Assembly (NCBI GenBank): GCA_023395435.1
Contig: JAEWZG010000061.1
Location: 40,107 to 104,106 of the forward strand
Source of the DNA: Bacillota bacterium
GTDB lineage: Bacteria > Bacillota > Clostridia > Oscillospirales > Ruminococcaceae
Direction of reading: 5' to 3'
DNA: 64,000 nucleotides
The translations under genes and the position numbers were made by a program. The notes beneath the pieces were generated by a model. It did not search any database and was not told the DNA's origin. It saw only the letters and a program-made list of their open reading frames with translations. Shown piece by piece: positions 44,301 through 54,771 of the stretch (position 1 is its first letter; every line of letters begins with the position of its first letter).

Positions 44301-47300
44301 AAAATTAATTGATGACACTGAAATCTGCAATTTTTATGACAATGACAAAGGTCTTCTGTCTATTGGCTATAATCCTAATGACAATAAATATTCAACACAC
44401 TATTATGACCTATTAATGAGTGAAGCCAGAATGACTTCGTACTTTGCTATTGCAAAAAGGCAGGTTCCAAAAGAACATTGGAAGCACCTTGGAAGAACTA
44501 TGTCACGTCAGGGCTTATATTCAGGACCAGTTTCATATTCAGGGACTATGTTTGAATACTTTATGCCTGAACTTCTTCTTTCAAGTGAAAACGGTTCACT
44601 TTCATATGAAGGCTTACGATACTGTCTTAACTGTCAAAAAAAGCGAGGAAAAGACAATAATGTTCCTTTTGGAATATCAGAAAGTGGATATTTCGCTTTT
44701 GATAATGCACTTAATTATCAATATAAAGCACATGGTGTTCAGAATACTGGACTCAAACGCGGACTAGATAATGAACTTGTTATTTCACCATATTCAACAT
44801 ATCTTGTACTTGAACATGATTTTAGTTCAGCTTTTCAGAACCTTGAAAAGTTGAAAAAATATGGTATGTTTGGAAATTATGGTTTTTATGAAGCAATTGA
44901 CTTTTCAAATTCAAGAGGACTTTCAAGCGGTGCAATAATAAAAAGCTATATGGCACATCACGTTGGTATGAGTATTGTTTCAATTTCAAATACTCTTCAA
45001 AATGCTCGAATTAAAAAAAGATTTTCAAAAGATAAACATATGAGCAATGCAGATGAACTCCTTCAGGAAAAAATAATTTCTGGAGCAATAGTTTTTGAAG
45101 ATATTTATAAAAAGCCTGAAACTCAACACGCGAAACTAAAGGAAGCAGAAAACTTATATTTTGAGTCAATGCAACCATTACAACCAAATGTCAAGCTTCT
45201 ATGCAATGGCGAATATACACTTATACTAACTGATACAGGAATTTCAATTGCAATGTATCAGGGAAAAGACGTTTATCAACGTACTACCGATGTATTGAGG
45301 CGCCCCGAGGGATGTTATTTTGCAGTTTCTGAAGATAACAATCATTACTGTCTGACATATCTACCAGAATATAAAAATCATGAAGAAATGTCAGTCGAAT
45401 TTGATGATAATACCGTTTCATACTTCAGGAATGCTGATAAACTTCAGATAGGTATGAAAGTTCATCTTCACAATAATCTGCCTTGTGAAATAAGACAGTT
45501 TGCAATAAAAAACACTTCAGCAAAAAATAAATCAGTAAATTTGTTGAGTTATATTCAACCTGTACTTTCAAACTTCGCTGATAATGCTGCTCACCCTGCC
45601 TTCAGTAAGCTTTTTCTTAAAGTTTTTTATGATATTGAACTTAAAACTATTATTATTTCTAGAAAAAGCAGACACAACGACGATGAAGTTTATTGTGCAA
45701 TTGGTTTTCTTGAGAATATTGAATTAAATTGTAATCTTTCAAGAGAGGAATTAATTCCTGTAGCAAGCAGTATTTCAAATATTTTTAATAATAAGGAAAA
45801 CTTTATTCCGACTTATAACCGTATTCCTGACCCAGCAGTTTTTATAAAGACAAATATTTCACTTAAGGCAAATGAACAAAAAGAATTGAATCTATTTATA
45901 CTGACTGCATTAAATAAAGAAGATTTGCTCTCCAATATTTCACAACTCAGATATAGTAAGGTTATATATACAATTCCTTCATCATTAACATTATCATCAT
46001 CAATTGAAGGCCGACTTGTTAACACTATTCTGCCTCAATTAATGTTCAAAAAATATGATTGCAAGGAAATAATTAACGCCATTGAAAACAACACTTTGTC
46101 TTTAAGTTCATTATGGGGATTAAGTATATCTGGAGATTTACCTTTGGTTCTTGTAAACATTAATAGCATCAATGTAACAGAAAGAATAACAGGATACGTA
46201 AGATGCCATAACATCCTTAAACTTTGCGGAATACAATTTGATCTTGTCATTACTTTTAGCGATAAAGGCGAATACGACAGGCAGATATACAATATGCTCT
46301 TAAATGTTATTCATTCAGAAAGATTAACAGACAGTTTATCTGTCAATGGTGGAATACACCTGATAGATACATTTAATGTGGATAAAGACATTATAAACCT
46401 ACTGAATGCTGTTGCAGTTCATGTTGCACCACTTTCAATGGTAAGAATTTATCCACCATTACCTAAATTTGAACCTATTGATTTTATTCCTATGGAAAAG
46501 CAGAATATAAAAATTGAAGCTCCGTTAGAAAATGGTGGTTTTAATCAAGGCTCATATATTATTAACAAAGAAACAAAAGTGCCTTGGTGTAATATTCTTG
46601 CTAACCCTGTGTTTGGAACATTGTTATCTAACAATTCACTTGGATACACTTATGCTATTAATTCAAGAGAAAACAAGCTCACACCATGGGAAAATGATAC
46701 CCGGACAGATAACAGAGGCGAACTTCTTATAGTAAAAATAAATAATGAATACTATGATGTTATTTATGGATCAGCTGTTGAGTTTTCACCTGAAAAATCA
46801 GTATATTACGGTGAATGTAAATACTTTATAAGTAAAGTAACAGTATCAGTTTCACAAAAAGGTATGGCTAAAAAGATTTCTCTTGAGCTTGACTGGAAGA
46901 TAAAGAATATTAGTGCAGAAATAGCATATTACACTGAACCTGTCCTTGCGGTTTCAAGAGATAATTCAAGAATGATTAAATTTTCATATGAAAACGATAT
47001 ATTATTTGCTAACAATCCACTCAATAAGGATATACAAGGGTATATGTCTATCCATTCTTCAAAAAAAGTTGTAAAATATATTACTAACCGAGAAGCATTT
47101 TTAAATGGAAAATGGGAAGAAAATTCACAGTACTCTTCAAATTATCCTTGTGCAACAGTAATAGTAAATGTAGAAAAAAGTAATATAACAGACAACACTT
47201 TTGACTTCTATCTGTGTTTTGGTACAACAAAAGAATCAAGTAAACTTATGCCAAATCTATTTAACAATTTTAAGTATGAATTATCAAACAATATAAAACT

Positions 47301-48777
47301 CCATACACCAGACAGCAACCTCAATAATATTTTCAATACATGGTTAAACTGGCAGGCGTTAGGCGGAAGATTATACGCAAGAACAGGTTTTTATCAGAAT
47401 TCAGGTGCATGGGGTTTCCGGGATCAGCTTCAGGATTCTTGTTGTTGCTTATTGACTAAACCTGAAATAACAAAGCAACAGATTGCAAGAGCATGTACAG
47501 CACAATTTTTTGAAGGCGATGTTCTGCATTGGTGGCATAAGCTACCTAAAGGCATTATGCGCGGTGTAAGGACAAAATACAGTGATGATCTTGTATGGCT
47601 CCCCTACACAGTATGCGAGTATATTGATAAGACAAATGATTTAAACATATTAGGAATTAACATCGCATATTGTCAAGGTATTGTTTTAGAAGAAGGAAAG
47701 CACGAAATATATGGCGAGGTTTACAAAACTTCACTTGTTGAGAGTGTATATACTCATTGTAAGAAAGCACTTGATTATGCTTTTAAGCTTGGCGAGCATA
47801 ACCTTATTCTTATAGGATGTGGCGACTGGAATGACAGCTTCAATGGCGTAGGAATTAACGGCAAGGGCGAAAGTGTGTGGCTGTCAGAATTCATGATAAT
47901 TGTTCTCAAGAGATTTGCTGAAATTGCTAAAAAAGTTAATGACATAACTGCACATGATGATTATATAGAAAAAGCAGAAATTCTTACAAATGCAATTGTC
48001 GATAATTGCTGGGATGGAGAATGGTATATAAGAGCATATTTTGATAATGGTGATGAGCTTGGTTCTAAGGATTGTATCGCCTGTCAGATAGATTCCCTTG
48101 CTCAAAGCTTTGCTGTTCTTGCTAATTTGCCAGAAAGTGAAAGAAATAATATAGCTTTGAACTCAGCTTATGAATATCTTGTGGATAAAAAATATAATCT
48201 TATTAAGCTATTTACTCCAGCCTTCCAGAAAAATGAAATGCCAGTTGGATATGCAACATCATATCCAAGAGGCATAAGAGAAAACGGTGGTCAGTATACT
48301 CATGGAGCTATTTGGCTTGCAATAGCACTAATGCAATCAGGTATGACTGAAAAGGGCTTTAAGGCACTAACAATATTAAATCCAGCTAATAAATATTTAG
48401 ATAATAGCACAGCAGATATTTTTAAAAATGAGCCATATTTTATGACAGCGGATATTTATACTAATCCACAGTGCTATGGTCGTGGCGGGTGGTCAATTTA
48501 TACTGGTGCAGCAGCATGGTATTACAGATTAATATTTGAATGGTTTGTTGGAATTAAAATAAAAGGAAAAGAAATAAGATTTAATTCCTGCCTCCCTGAT
48601 GAATGGGATGAATATGAAGTTAATATGGATTATAGTAATACACATTTTCATATTATAGTGACAAGAGGTCAACATAGTGGACAATTCGATAATGATGTGC
48701 CTTTTGAAAGTATTCTAATTGACGGGAAAAACCACGAGGTAAGAATAGTGATTGCAAGACTAATTAAGGATGAATAA
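41398..48777 (+). CDS. NdvB-like cyclic glucan synthase (glycosyltransferase and GH94 phosphorylase)
   Basis: A 2459-residue membrane protein. Membrane helices lie at about residues 255-300, 645-715 and 775-815. A glycosyltransferase domain at about 400-640 has VTLDSDTKP (about residue 459) and QRHRWIRGD (about 603). A glucoamylase-like domain lies near 1100-1200 (MAHHVGMSIV). The C-terminal third is GH94 phosphorylase: ARTGFYQNSGAWGFRDQLQD and GCGDWNDSFNGVG, with the catalytic Asp. This is the order of NdvB, which makes cyclic beta-1,2-glucan. It is shorter than the usual 2800 residues. The start is TTG with GAGGTGAT upstream. It is a single-gene unit. Confidence 0.9.
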   Translation: MEKIKYLDKDVKIIPLGRLHRELKHNLYSIKKQYRKIIYSHPDSFKEQILFDNYYIIEKVCKTLLKSNKKDFISVNKNKQPLIGKLILDLCKGSELPEENNLINALNSFSSHRDISNSEFELIIWQFRYILISSFMQIYISDNKPNFSPLDLIILMTKSDTIKQKSIISECSPLERVYSSEISGIYPTMDYDTKRIYRFRTAEIAKKNKKLEVEVAKNFLLQANKQYKNNTNECTGHVGYYIFNEYNRLYKRITPVIYISLICALTIILSLATTFLLDNFWVWILLLLPYYEISRVIIENIISKNQHITYLPRIDTSNNHLCKAETLAVYSTVLTSTKDIYSLQEKLISLNYTNISEDIRICALCDFKQSDYLKNAEDKALIRNAKRIINKMNEKYNNRFYLVIRNRTYSKTQETYTGYERKRGAIEQLVRYIKNDKVSFAAFVGDDDFIHRVKYIVTLDSDTKPLMDTIPELVSIALHPLNKPVIENNRVVAGYGIITPKVTTLLKSSLKTPFSKLVGGIGSSCAYDTSSANLYQDTFDEGIFSGKGLIDIDSYYKLCINFFPSEQVLSHDILEGELLRTSFAGDIEFQDSFPSSIVSYFKRQHRWIRGDIQNISFISHKIKSANGTIPNPYTLLSRYKLIDNIRRALLPVNLLILLLVSIILNTTAGFCLTFIGLIAITVPYIIAFVSSIIHNGLFNISRKYYSNVVSQTTEVLSKAVFSIILLPQNAIISCDAIIKSLWRKFYSKKKLLEWTTAAQTDKLNINLLSFSQIYLFPVIIGILILFSNNNLSKAYGIILIFSLIIIRCSDIPYNYRTPQISETKKSEIVTQLAAMWQFYEDYATKNENYLPPDNVQFAPVFRICHRTSPTNIGLMLLSTLVARDFDFIDTDGLYKRIERTISSVESLEKYKGNLYNWYDTKNLKVSNNPFVSTVDSGNFACCLVALKEGLKEYAAGKSKIKDLIDRIQKLIDDTEICNFYDNDKGLLSIGYNPNDNKYSTHYYDLLMSEARMTSYFAIAKRQVPKEHWKHLGRTMSRQGLYSGPVSYSGTMFEYFMPELLLSSENGSLSYEGLRYCLNCQKKRGKDNNVPFGISESGYFAFDNALNYQYKAHGVQNTGLKRGLDNELVISPYSTYLVLEHDFSSAFQNLEKLKKYGMFGNYGFYEAIDFSNSRGLSSGAIIKSYMAHHVGMSIVSISNTLQNARIKKRFSKDKHMSNADELLQEKIISGAIVFEDIYKKPETQHAKLKEAENLYFESMQPLQPNVKLLCNGEYTLILTDTGISIAMYQGKDVYQRTTDVLRRPEGCYFAVSEDNNHYCLTYLPEYKNHEEMSVEFDDNTVSYFRNADKLQIGMKVHLHNNLPCEIRQFAIKNTSAKNKSVNLLSYIQPVLSNFADNAAHPAFSKLFLKVFYDIELKTIIISRKSRHNDDEVYCAIGFLENIELNCNLSREELIPVASSISNIFNNKENFIPTYNRIPDPAVFIKTNISLKANEQKELNLFILTALNKEDLLSNISQLRYSKVIYTIPSSLTLSSSIEGRLVNTILPQLMFKKYDCKEIINAIENNTLSLSSLWGLSISGDLPLVLVNINSINVTERITGYVRCHNILKLCGIQFDLVITFSDKGEYDRQIYNMLLNVIHSERLTDSLSVNGGIHLIDTFNVDKDIINLLNAVAVHVAPLSMVRIYPPLPKFEPIDFIPMEKQNIKIEAPLENGGFNQGSYIINKETKVPWCNILANPVFGTLLSNNSLGYTYAINSRENKLTPWENDTRTDNRGELLIVKINNEYYDVIYGSAVEFSPEKSVYYGECKYFISKVTVSVSQKGMAKKISLELDWKIKNISAEIAYYTEPVLAVSRDNSRMIKFSYENDILFANNPLNKDIQGYMSIHSSKKVVKYITNREAFLNGKWEENSQYSSNYPCATVIVNVEKSNITDNTFDFYLCFGTTKESSKLMPNLFNNFKYELSNNIKLHTPDSNLNNIFNTWLNWQALGGRLYARTGFYQNSGAWGFRDQLQDSCCCLLTKPEITKQQIARACTAQFFEGDVLHWWHKLPKGIMRGVRTKYSDDLVWLPYTVCEYIDKTNDLNILGINIAYCQGIVLEEGKHEIYGEVYKTSLVESVYTHCKKALDYAFKLGEHNLILIGCGDWNDSFNGVGINGKGESVWLSEFMIIVLKRFAEIAKKVNDITAHDDYIEKAEILTNAIVDNCWDGEWYIRAYFDNGDELGSKDCIACQIDSLAQSFAVLANLPESERNNIALNSAYEYLVDKKYNLIKLFTPAFQKNEMPVGYATSYPRGIRENGGQYTHGAIWLAIALMQSGMTEKGFKALTILNPANKYLDNSTADIFKNEPYFMTADIYTNPQCYGRGGWSIYTGAAAWYYRLIFEWFVGIKIKGKEIRFNSCLPDEWDEYEVNMDYSNTHFHIIVTRGQHSGQFDNDVPFESILIDGKNHEVRIVIARLIKDE

Positions 48778-48779
48778 AT

Positions 48780-48807
48780 AAAAGGAGTGATTTTAATCAC
48801 TCCTTTT
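48780..48807. terminator. bidirectional terminator overlapping a gene end
   Basis: AAAAGGAGTGATT pairs perfectly with AATCACTCCTTTT over two bases. It serves the NdvB-like gene and, on the minus strand, overlaps the last five codons of the flavin reductase gene. Confidence 0.88.
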
Positions 48808-49389
48808 ATTCTTATGATAAGACTTCTTTTTCTTTCTTTGAACTGAAAAACCAAATGAACCTAGCTTTCTGCCGAGTTCAAAATATTCACCATGTGAATA
48901 TGCAACTAGATTTGCTTTATCAAGATGTAGCTTCCCACTGCTGTCAATAATCTCTTCAGCAACATTTACTGCTACAATATCAGCGATAAACATATCATGA
49001 GAGCCAAGCGGAACAATATCAGTGACCTTACATTCAATACTAACCGGACTTTGTTCAAGAAGTGGAACAGATATAACACTCGCCTTTTGTGTTGTTAGTT
49101 TCATATCTTCAAACTTATTAAACTTATTCCCTGATTTAACTCCACAATAATCACAGGCTTTTACAAGATCAGCTGGTGTAAGATTTATTACAAATTCCTT
49201 ACTCTCTTTTATAAGATTATAGGAATAACGTGATGGACGAACAGCGATATATGTTTTCGGGGGAATTGTATTGAGTATCCCCGTCCACGCAATTGTTAAA
49301 ACGTTAGGTTTTTCTTCAGTTCCACAGGTTACCATCACAGGTGGTAGTGGAGCAATTAATGCACCACCACGCCACTTTACTTTCTTCAA
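48793..49389 (-). CDS. flavin reductase-like domain protein
   Basis: A 198-residue FMN-binding split-barrel protein. The pattern PPVMVTCGTEEKPNVLTIAW and PPKTYIAVRPSRYSYNLIKE then FVINLTPADLVKACDYCGV is typical of flavoredoxin/flavin reductase family members in anaerobes. The basic C-terminal tail RKKKKSYHKNKRSD is unusual. The start is TTG with AAGGTGATAA upstream. It is transcribed just after nadE by ten bases. The electron partner is unknown. Confidence 0.87.
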   Translation of the reverse strand: MKKVKWRGGALIAPLPPVMVTCGTEEKPNVLTIAWTGILNTIPPKTYIAVRPSRYSYNLIKESKEFVINLTPADLVKACDYCGVKSGNKFNKFEDMKLTTQKASVISVPLLEQSPVSIECKVTDIVPLGSHDMFIADIVAVNVAEEIIDSSGKLHLDKANLVAYSHGEYFELGRKLGSFGFSVQRKKKKSYHKNKRSD

Positions 49390-49399
49390 ATTATCACCT

Positions 49400-51313
49400 T
49401 TAATTAATACTTTCTAATTCATCAAGCCATATCTTTACACAGGCATCACTTGGCATTCTCCAGTCACCACGAGGTGAAAGTGTTACTGTTCCGACCTTTG
49501 GCGAGTCAGGTAGACAGCTTCTCTTAAACTGCTGTGCGAAAAATCTCTTATAAAATACCTTTAACCATTTTAAGATTGTTTCTTTATCATATTTATTATT
49601 AAAAGCATACACAGCTAGTCTGTAAATTTTCTGAGGTGTAAAACCAAAACGAACAACATAATACAAAAAGAAATCGTGTAATTCATATGGACCAACAATA
49701 TCTTCCGTAACCTGTGAGATTACCCCGTCCTTCGGTGGAAGAAGTTCTGGGCTCACTGGCGTTTCAAGAATATCATATAAAGCAGTTTTAAGCTCATCTT
49801 GTTTTACTGTATCTGCAAAATATTTAATAATATGACGGATAAGTGTCTTTGGAACGCTTGCATTTACTCCATACATTGACATATGATCTCCATTATATGT
49901 TGCCCAGCCAAGTGCAAGCTCTGATAAATCACCAGTACCGACAACTAGTCCATTTGTCTGATTGGCAACATCCATTAAAATCTGGGTTCGTTCCCTTGCC
50001 TGTGAATTTTCATATACTACATTATGGTTTTCTGGATCGTGAGATATATCCTTAAAGTGAACATTCACAGCTTCCGCTATATCAATAGTTCTTAATGTTA
50101 CCCCAAGCTTATCGCATAAAACTTCTGCATTTGTTTTAGTCCGTTTTGTGGTACCAAAACAAGGCATAGTGACAGCAACAACGTCTGTATGAGGGCGCTT
50201 AAGCATATCCATTGCATTAACTGCAACAAGTAAAGCCAGTGAAGAATCAAGCCCACCTGAAATCCCAAGAACAACAGTTTTTGCATACGAATGTTCAATA
50301 CGCTTTTTCAAGCCAAGTGACTGCATCTTTAAAATAGACTCACAGCGTTCTGCCCTCTCACTATCAGAAGATGGAACAAATGGATAAGGGTCAACAAAAC
50401 GTGTAAGTTCAGTTTCACCCCGTTTAACTGAAAACAGCACCTGTTCATAACCAGTCTTGTCATTAGCAGGGAATGTTGTCATTCTTCTTCGCTCATATTC
50501 AAGCTTCTGAACATCAATTTCTGATGTGATTATCGAATTCTCAAATAACTTACTTTCTGCAAGTGTAGTACCATTTTCACAGATTAGATTATGCCCACTA
50601 AAAATCAAGTCAGTTGTTGATTCACCTTCACCTGCACTCGAATATAAATACGCACACATAAGACTTCCTGATTGTGCAGAAACAAGACTTCTTCTGTATT
50701 TGTCTTTACCTATGTTTTCATCGCTTGCGGATAAATTAATTAAAATTGTAGCGCCAGCAATAACGTGACTAATTGAAGGTGGCTGTGGTGTCCACAAGTC
50801 CTCACATATCTCCACAGCAAAAGAAAAAGAATCAATCTGAGTATCTGTAAAAATAATTTTCTTACCAAAGAGATATTCATTATTTTCTATAGTAACAAGT
50901 ATATTTTTATCTGGTGCTGGTTCAAAATGTCGCTTCTCATAAAATTCACTGTAATTAGGAATATGAGTTTTTGGAACTATACCTAAAATATTTCCATTTT
51001 TGATGACAACAGCACAATTATATAACTTGCCATTACATCTTATCGGTGCACCAACTATTGTAATAATATCCAAGTTTTCTGTTGCATTTTTTATTCTTAT
51101 AATATTTTTAAAAGCAGATTTTATTAATCTATCCTGCAAAAAAAGATCTCCACAAGTATAACCTGTAATACAAAGCTCAGGAAAGGCAATAATCTTTACA
51201 CCTTTTATATCACTTTCTTTTATTATTTTAATAACGCTATCTGCATTATAGTCACAATCTGCAACCTTTATATGAGGTGTTGCACAGGAAACTTTAATAA
51301 AACCGTTTTTCAT
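49400..51313 (-). CDS. nadE: glutamine-dependent NAD+ synthetase
   Basis: Makes NAD+ from deamido-NAD+, ATP and glutamine. The N-terminal glutaminase (nitrilase fold) has the triad Glu in AFPELCITGY, Lys in VPKTHIPNYSEFYE and Cys in AVEICEDLW. The synthetase domain starts with the P-loop GISGGLDSSLALLV near residue 327 and has VVGTGDLSELALGW. Length (637 residues) is normal for the two-domain type. GGGGAG precedes the ATG. It probably shares a transcript with the flavin reductase gene. Confidence 0.96.
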   Translation of the reverse strand: MKNGFIKVSCATPHIKVADCDYNADSVIKIIKESDIKGVKIIAFPELCITGYTCGDLFLQDRLIKSAFKNIIRIKNATENLDIITIVGAPIRCNGKLYNCAVVIKNGNILGIVPKTHIPNYSEFYEKRHFEPAPDKNILVTIENNEYLFGKKIIFTDTQIDSFSFAVEICEDLWTPQPPSISHVIAGATILINLSASDENIGKDKYRRSLVSAQSGSLMCAYLYSSAGEGESTTDLIFSGHNLICENGTTLAESKLFENSIITSEIDVQKLEYERRRMTTFPANDKTGYEQVLFSVKRGETELTRFVDPYPFVPSSDSERAERCESILKMQSLGLKKRIEHSYAKTVVLGISGGLDSSLALLVAVNAMDMLKRPHTDVVAVTMPCFGTTKRTKTNAEVLCDKLGVTLRTIDIAEAVNVHFKDISHDPENHNVVYENSQARERTQILMDVANQTNGLVVGTGDLSELALGWATYNGDHMSMYGVNASVPKTLIRHIIKYFADTVKQDELKTALYDILETPVSPELLPPKDGVISQVTEDIVGPYELHDFFLYYVVRFGFTPQKIYRLAVYAFNNKYDKETILKWLKVFYKRFFAQQFKRSCLPDSPKVGTVTLSPRGDWRMPSDACVKIWLDELESIN

Positions 51314-51422
51314 AAATACTCCCCTTTAAAAAGAATATGTCTATCTTTTTAAACTATTATTACATAATGTTATTATAGTACAATACCGGAAATTATACAA
51401 TCTCTTAAGAAAATAATAATTA

Positions 51423-52907
51423 TTAGTTTTCTTCCCACTTAAGCGAACGTGCAACTGCCTTGTTCCAACCCTTTAAAAGCTTTTGTCTTTTATCTTCTTG
51501 CATATTCGGCTTATAACAATAATCAATAATATGCATTTGTTTTATTTCTTCTTTACTTTTCCATACTCCTGTTGCAAGTCCTGCAAGATATGCAACCCCT
51601 AAAGCTGTAGTTTCACAAATTTTAGGTCTTTGAACATATTTATTAATAATGTCAGCCTGAAATTGCATTAAAAATTCATCAGAACTTGCACCACCATCAA
51701 CATTTAATGTAGAAAGATTTATTCCCGTCTCTTTGTACATAGCAGAAATCAAATCATTCACCTGATAAGCAATTGCTTCTTCAGCAGCCCTTATTATATG
51801 TTCCCTCTTAGAGCCTCTTGTCAGTCCGAAAATGCTGCCACGTGCATACATATCCCAATATGGAGCACCAAGACCAGTAAAAGCAGGAACAATATATACT
51901 CCAGCATTATCCTCAACAGATTGAGCTATTGACGATACTTCTTTTACATCTGAAATCATTTTAAGTTCATCACGGAGCCACTGCATTATTGCTCCGCCAA
52001 TAAAAACGCTTCCCTCAAGCGCATACTGAACCTCGTTATTAATACAAATAGCAATGGTTGTTAATAATCCATTGTTGCTGTAATGCAATTCACTTCCTGT
52101 ATTCATAAGAAGAAAACAGCCTGTTCCATATGTGTTTTTTGCTTCACCCTTGCTAAAGCAGGTTTGTCCGAACAAAGCTGCCTGCTGATCACCAGCTATT
52201 GCTGCAATTGGAATATCAGTGCCTTTATAATTGAATGTTCCATAAATTTCACTTGAATTTCTTACCTCAGGCAACATACACTCATAAATATCAAGAATAT
52301 CAAGGATATCCTTATCCCATTCTAGTGTTTTAATATTGAACATCATAGTTCTTGAAGCATTTGTATAATCCGTTATATGCAATTTCCCTTTTGTTAACTT
52401 CCATATTAAAAAAGTATCAACAGTTCCAAATAGCAGGTCGCCATTCTGTGCTAATTTACGTGCATCAGGAACATTATCAAGTATCCACTTCAATTTTGTA
52501 GCAGAGAAATATGCATCAACAAGCAACCCTGTTTTTTCTTTAATTTTCTCTGATAAACCTTGTATTACAAGGTCATCACATATAGTAGCAGTCCTTCTGC
52601 ATTGCCATACAATAGCATTATAAACTGGTTCACCTGTATTTTTATTCCATACAGTTGTTGTTTCGCGTTGATTGGTTATACCTATTGCTTTTATATCTTT
52701 TATATTTATATTGCTTTGTTCAATAACATCCTCAAATACACTGTACTGTGATAAAAAGATCTCATTAGGGTTGTGTTCTACATATGAAGGCTGTGGATAA
52801 ATCTGTGTAAGTTGTTTCTGGCTGATTGCAACAATTTTCTGATTTTCATCAAAAATAATTGCTCGCGAGCTTGTTGTCCCCTGGTCCAAGGCAATAATAT
52901 ATTTCAT
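51423..52907 (-). CDS. glpK: glycerol kinase
   Basis: Phosphorylates glycerol to glycerol 3-phosphate in the cytoplasm. The ATP-binding motif [16 protein letters not shown] is at residues 7-22. Later motifs are [30 protein letters not shown] and [20 protein letters not shown], all typical of GlpK rather than other FGGY kinases. Length (494 residues) is standard. GGGGGAT precedes the ATG. No glpF or glpD lies beside it. Confidence 0.96.
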   Translation of the reverse strand: MKYIIALDQGTTSSRAIIFDENQKIVAISQKQLTQIYPQPSYVEHNPNEIFLSQYSVFEDVIEQSNINIKDIKAIGITNQRETTTVWNKNTGEPVYNAIVWQCRRTATICDDLVIQGLSEKIKEKTGLLVDAYFSATKLKWILDNVPDARKLAQNGDLLFGTVDTFLIWKLTKGKLHITDYTNASRTMMFNIKTLEWDKDILDILDIYECMLPEVRNSSEIYGTFNYKGTDIPIAAIAGDQQAALFGQTCFSKGEAKNTYGTGCFLLMNTGSELHYSNNGLLTTIAICINNEVQYALEGSVFIGGAIMQWLRDELKMISDVKEVSSIAQSVEDNAGVYIVPAFTGLGAPYWDMYARGSIFGLTRGSKREHIIRAAEEAIAYQVNDLISAMYKETGINLSTLNVDGGASSDEFLMQFQADIINKYVQRPKICETTALGVAYLAGLATGVWKSKEEIKQMHIIDYCYKPNMQEDKRQKLLKGWNKAVARSLKWEEN

Positions 52908-52988
52908 ACGTATCCCCCATTACAATTTTATTAATATATCGTAGCATAAATTAAAATAAAACTCAAGATTATTATAATTGTATAGTAA

Positions 52989-53020
52989 AAAATGCTGTAT
53001 GAAATAACATACAGCATTTT
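52989..53020. terminator. bidirectional terminator
   Basis: AAAATGCTGTATG pairs with CATACAGCATTTT over six bases, between glpK and the coiled-coil protein gene. On the minus strand it ends the gene at 53055. Confidence 0.88.
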
Positions 53021-53054
53021 ATTAGCTAAGAAGTTTTAGTGCTATGATTCGAAG

Positions 53055-54770
53055 CTATTTAACAAGAATACTATCAGTAACAAAAACATATTTTACGCAT
53101 GATTTAATATCTTTATTTACTCCTGAAAAATTGTTGTTTTCTTTTGATAGCTTCTTTATAGCATCAATACGCTGAGATAATCCTTCAGGATCCCCACCCA
53201 TTGCAGTAATAATCTTATCAATGCCTTCTTTTTTAAATGTCTGAAGACCTGCATCTAACTGCTGAGCACCATTATCAAGAGCTTTTATACCCTCAATTAA
53301 CGTGCCTTTTTGTCCATCCAATTGTCCTAAACCAGCAGTAAGTTCTTTTGCACCAGCGTTTAATTCGGCTACTGAAGCATCTAATGTTGTTAAAGCAGCA
53401 TTAAACTGACCAGCTCCTGCTGCTAATTGCTTATTACAATTTATTAAAGCGAAAGTTCCATCTTTAATTCCACCATTACCAGCTTTCATGGAAGCACTAA
53501 TTAATTGCTGATTATGAATTATACCTTGATAACTAGTAATTAATGCATTAAGTTGTGTTTTCTGTGCTCCGTCAGGTAAAGAAGCTGCAAAAGTAGTCAA
53601 GTTTTGTACAATCTGCTGATTACCAGCAATAGTCTGGTCAAGATTTTGTACTGTGCTATCTATACCAGCTGACAAGCTATTTAAACCTGTACCAGTTTGT
53701 GTAATTCCTGAAGTTATATCTTTATAGCTATTAAGTAGTTGACTTGTTCCTGATTTTAATGCTGATGTTCCACTTGCTAACTGAGTTGAACCGGTATCTA
53801 ATCTTGATATTGCATTACTCAATAAAACTGTTTTAGCATTAAGCTCAGAAACACCAGCAGAAAGCTTTGATGAGCCCGCAACAAGTGAATTTGTTGCAGT
53901 AGTCAGTTTTGACATCGAGCCAAAAACATTACTATTTAATTTCACATCATCATTTAATAAATCCAATAAATTGCCAGTACAAAGTGTTATTGAAGTTTCA
54001 AGTGAGAAGTTCTTAACATCAGCAGATACTTCAAATGATTCCGGGATAGCATTAACTGCATCCATTTTTAAACTTTCTTTCAAGCCTGGTATTGCAAAGC
54101 CTTCAACTACCAATCTCTTTCCGTCTGAAATAATCTTGCCATTGTCAATTTCAACATTCAGGAACTTATCGCTATCAAATATCATTGTTGTTGCCATTAG
54201 GTACGGAAGAGTAATCTGCTCATTTTTTCCACCTATTATAGCATTTGATTTAGTATTGCTTTTAAATTCATATTTAATTTTAACCTTACCGCTTTTACCT
54301 GCAAGCTCTTCAGCAGGAATCTCTTTTCCATCAAGAGTATATGTAATTTTTATAGAAATAGGAGCCTGCTTATCGGAAGTTCCTTTGTAGTAAATGTCAT
54401 TGCCATTTGCTTTCCATGTTACTTTTCCATCACTAGTCGTGAATTTTTCATCACCCTTAACATTCTCAATATCCTTTAGGTCACAAACATCTTCAATAGT
54501 GCTTAAAGCACCGAGATTTTTAAGCCATCCACTAACAATTGTCTTTTTTACTGAACCGTCAGCCTTTAGCTTTAAATAAACTGTTTCATCCTTCTGTACA
54601 TTGCCTGAAGATGCTTCACGTGATTCTTTTGTTGTGGTTACAGAACTTACTTTTACAGTATTACTTGTTACGTTGGAATCTTTATTTTTGTTTAGTGCAA
54701 ATGCCGAAGTTGCACCTGTTGCAATAAGAATTGCTACTATTCCAGCAATAATTTTCCTACCATTTCTCAT
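53055..54770 (-). CDS. secreted coiled-coil protein, partner of the MMPL exporter
   Basis: A signal peptide or anchor lies at residues 6-26. A beta-rich part follows to about 260. The last 300 residues contain repeats of the form L-x-x-G-x-x-x-L (KLSAGVSELNAKTVLLSNAI, STQLASGTSALKSGTSQLL, ELNAGAKELTAGLGQL), as in YhgE/Pip proteins. These repeats form long coiled coils thought to span the cell wall. The gene begins immediately after the MMPL gene and has GAAAGGA upstream, so the two form one operon controlled by TetR. The function in export or wall transfer is inferred. Confidence 0.78.
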   Translation of the reverse strand: MRNGRKIIAGIVAILIATGATSAFALNKNKDSNVTSNTVKVSSVTTTKESREASSGNVQKDETVYLKLKADGSVKKTIVSGWLKNLGALSTIEDVCDLKDIENVKGDEKFTTSDGKVTWKANGNDIYYKGTSDKQAPISIKITYTLDGKEIPAEELAGKSGKVKIKYEFKSNTKSNAIIGGKNEQITLPYLMATTMIFDSDKFLNVEIDNGKIISDGKRLVVEGFAIPGLKESLKMDAVNAIPESFEVSADVKNFSLETSITLCTGNLLDLLNDDVKLNSNVFGSMSKLTTATNSLVAGSSKLSAGVSELNAKTVLLSNAISRLDTGSTQLASGTSALKSGTSQLLNSYKDITSGITQTGTGLNSLSAGIDSTVQNLDQTIAGNQQIVQNLTTFAASLPDGAQKTQLNALITSYQGIIHNQQLISASMKAGNGGIKDGTFALINCNKQLAAGAGQFNAALTTLDASVAELNAGAKELTAGLGQLDGQKGTLIEGIKALDNGAQQLDAGLQTFKKEGIDKIITAMGGDPEGLSQRIDAIKKLSKENNNFSGVNKDIKSCVKYVFVTDSILVK

Positions 54771-54771
54771 A

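Noticed and set aside
53971..54390. 139-codon plus-strand frame
   Set aside because: Antisense shadow of the coiled-coil protein gene, with no start signal.
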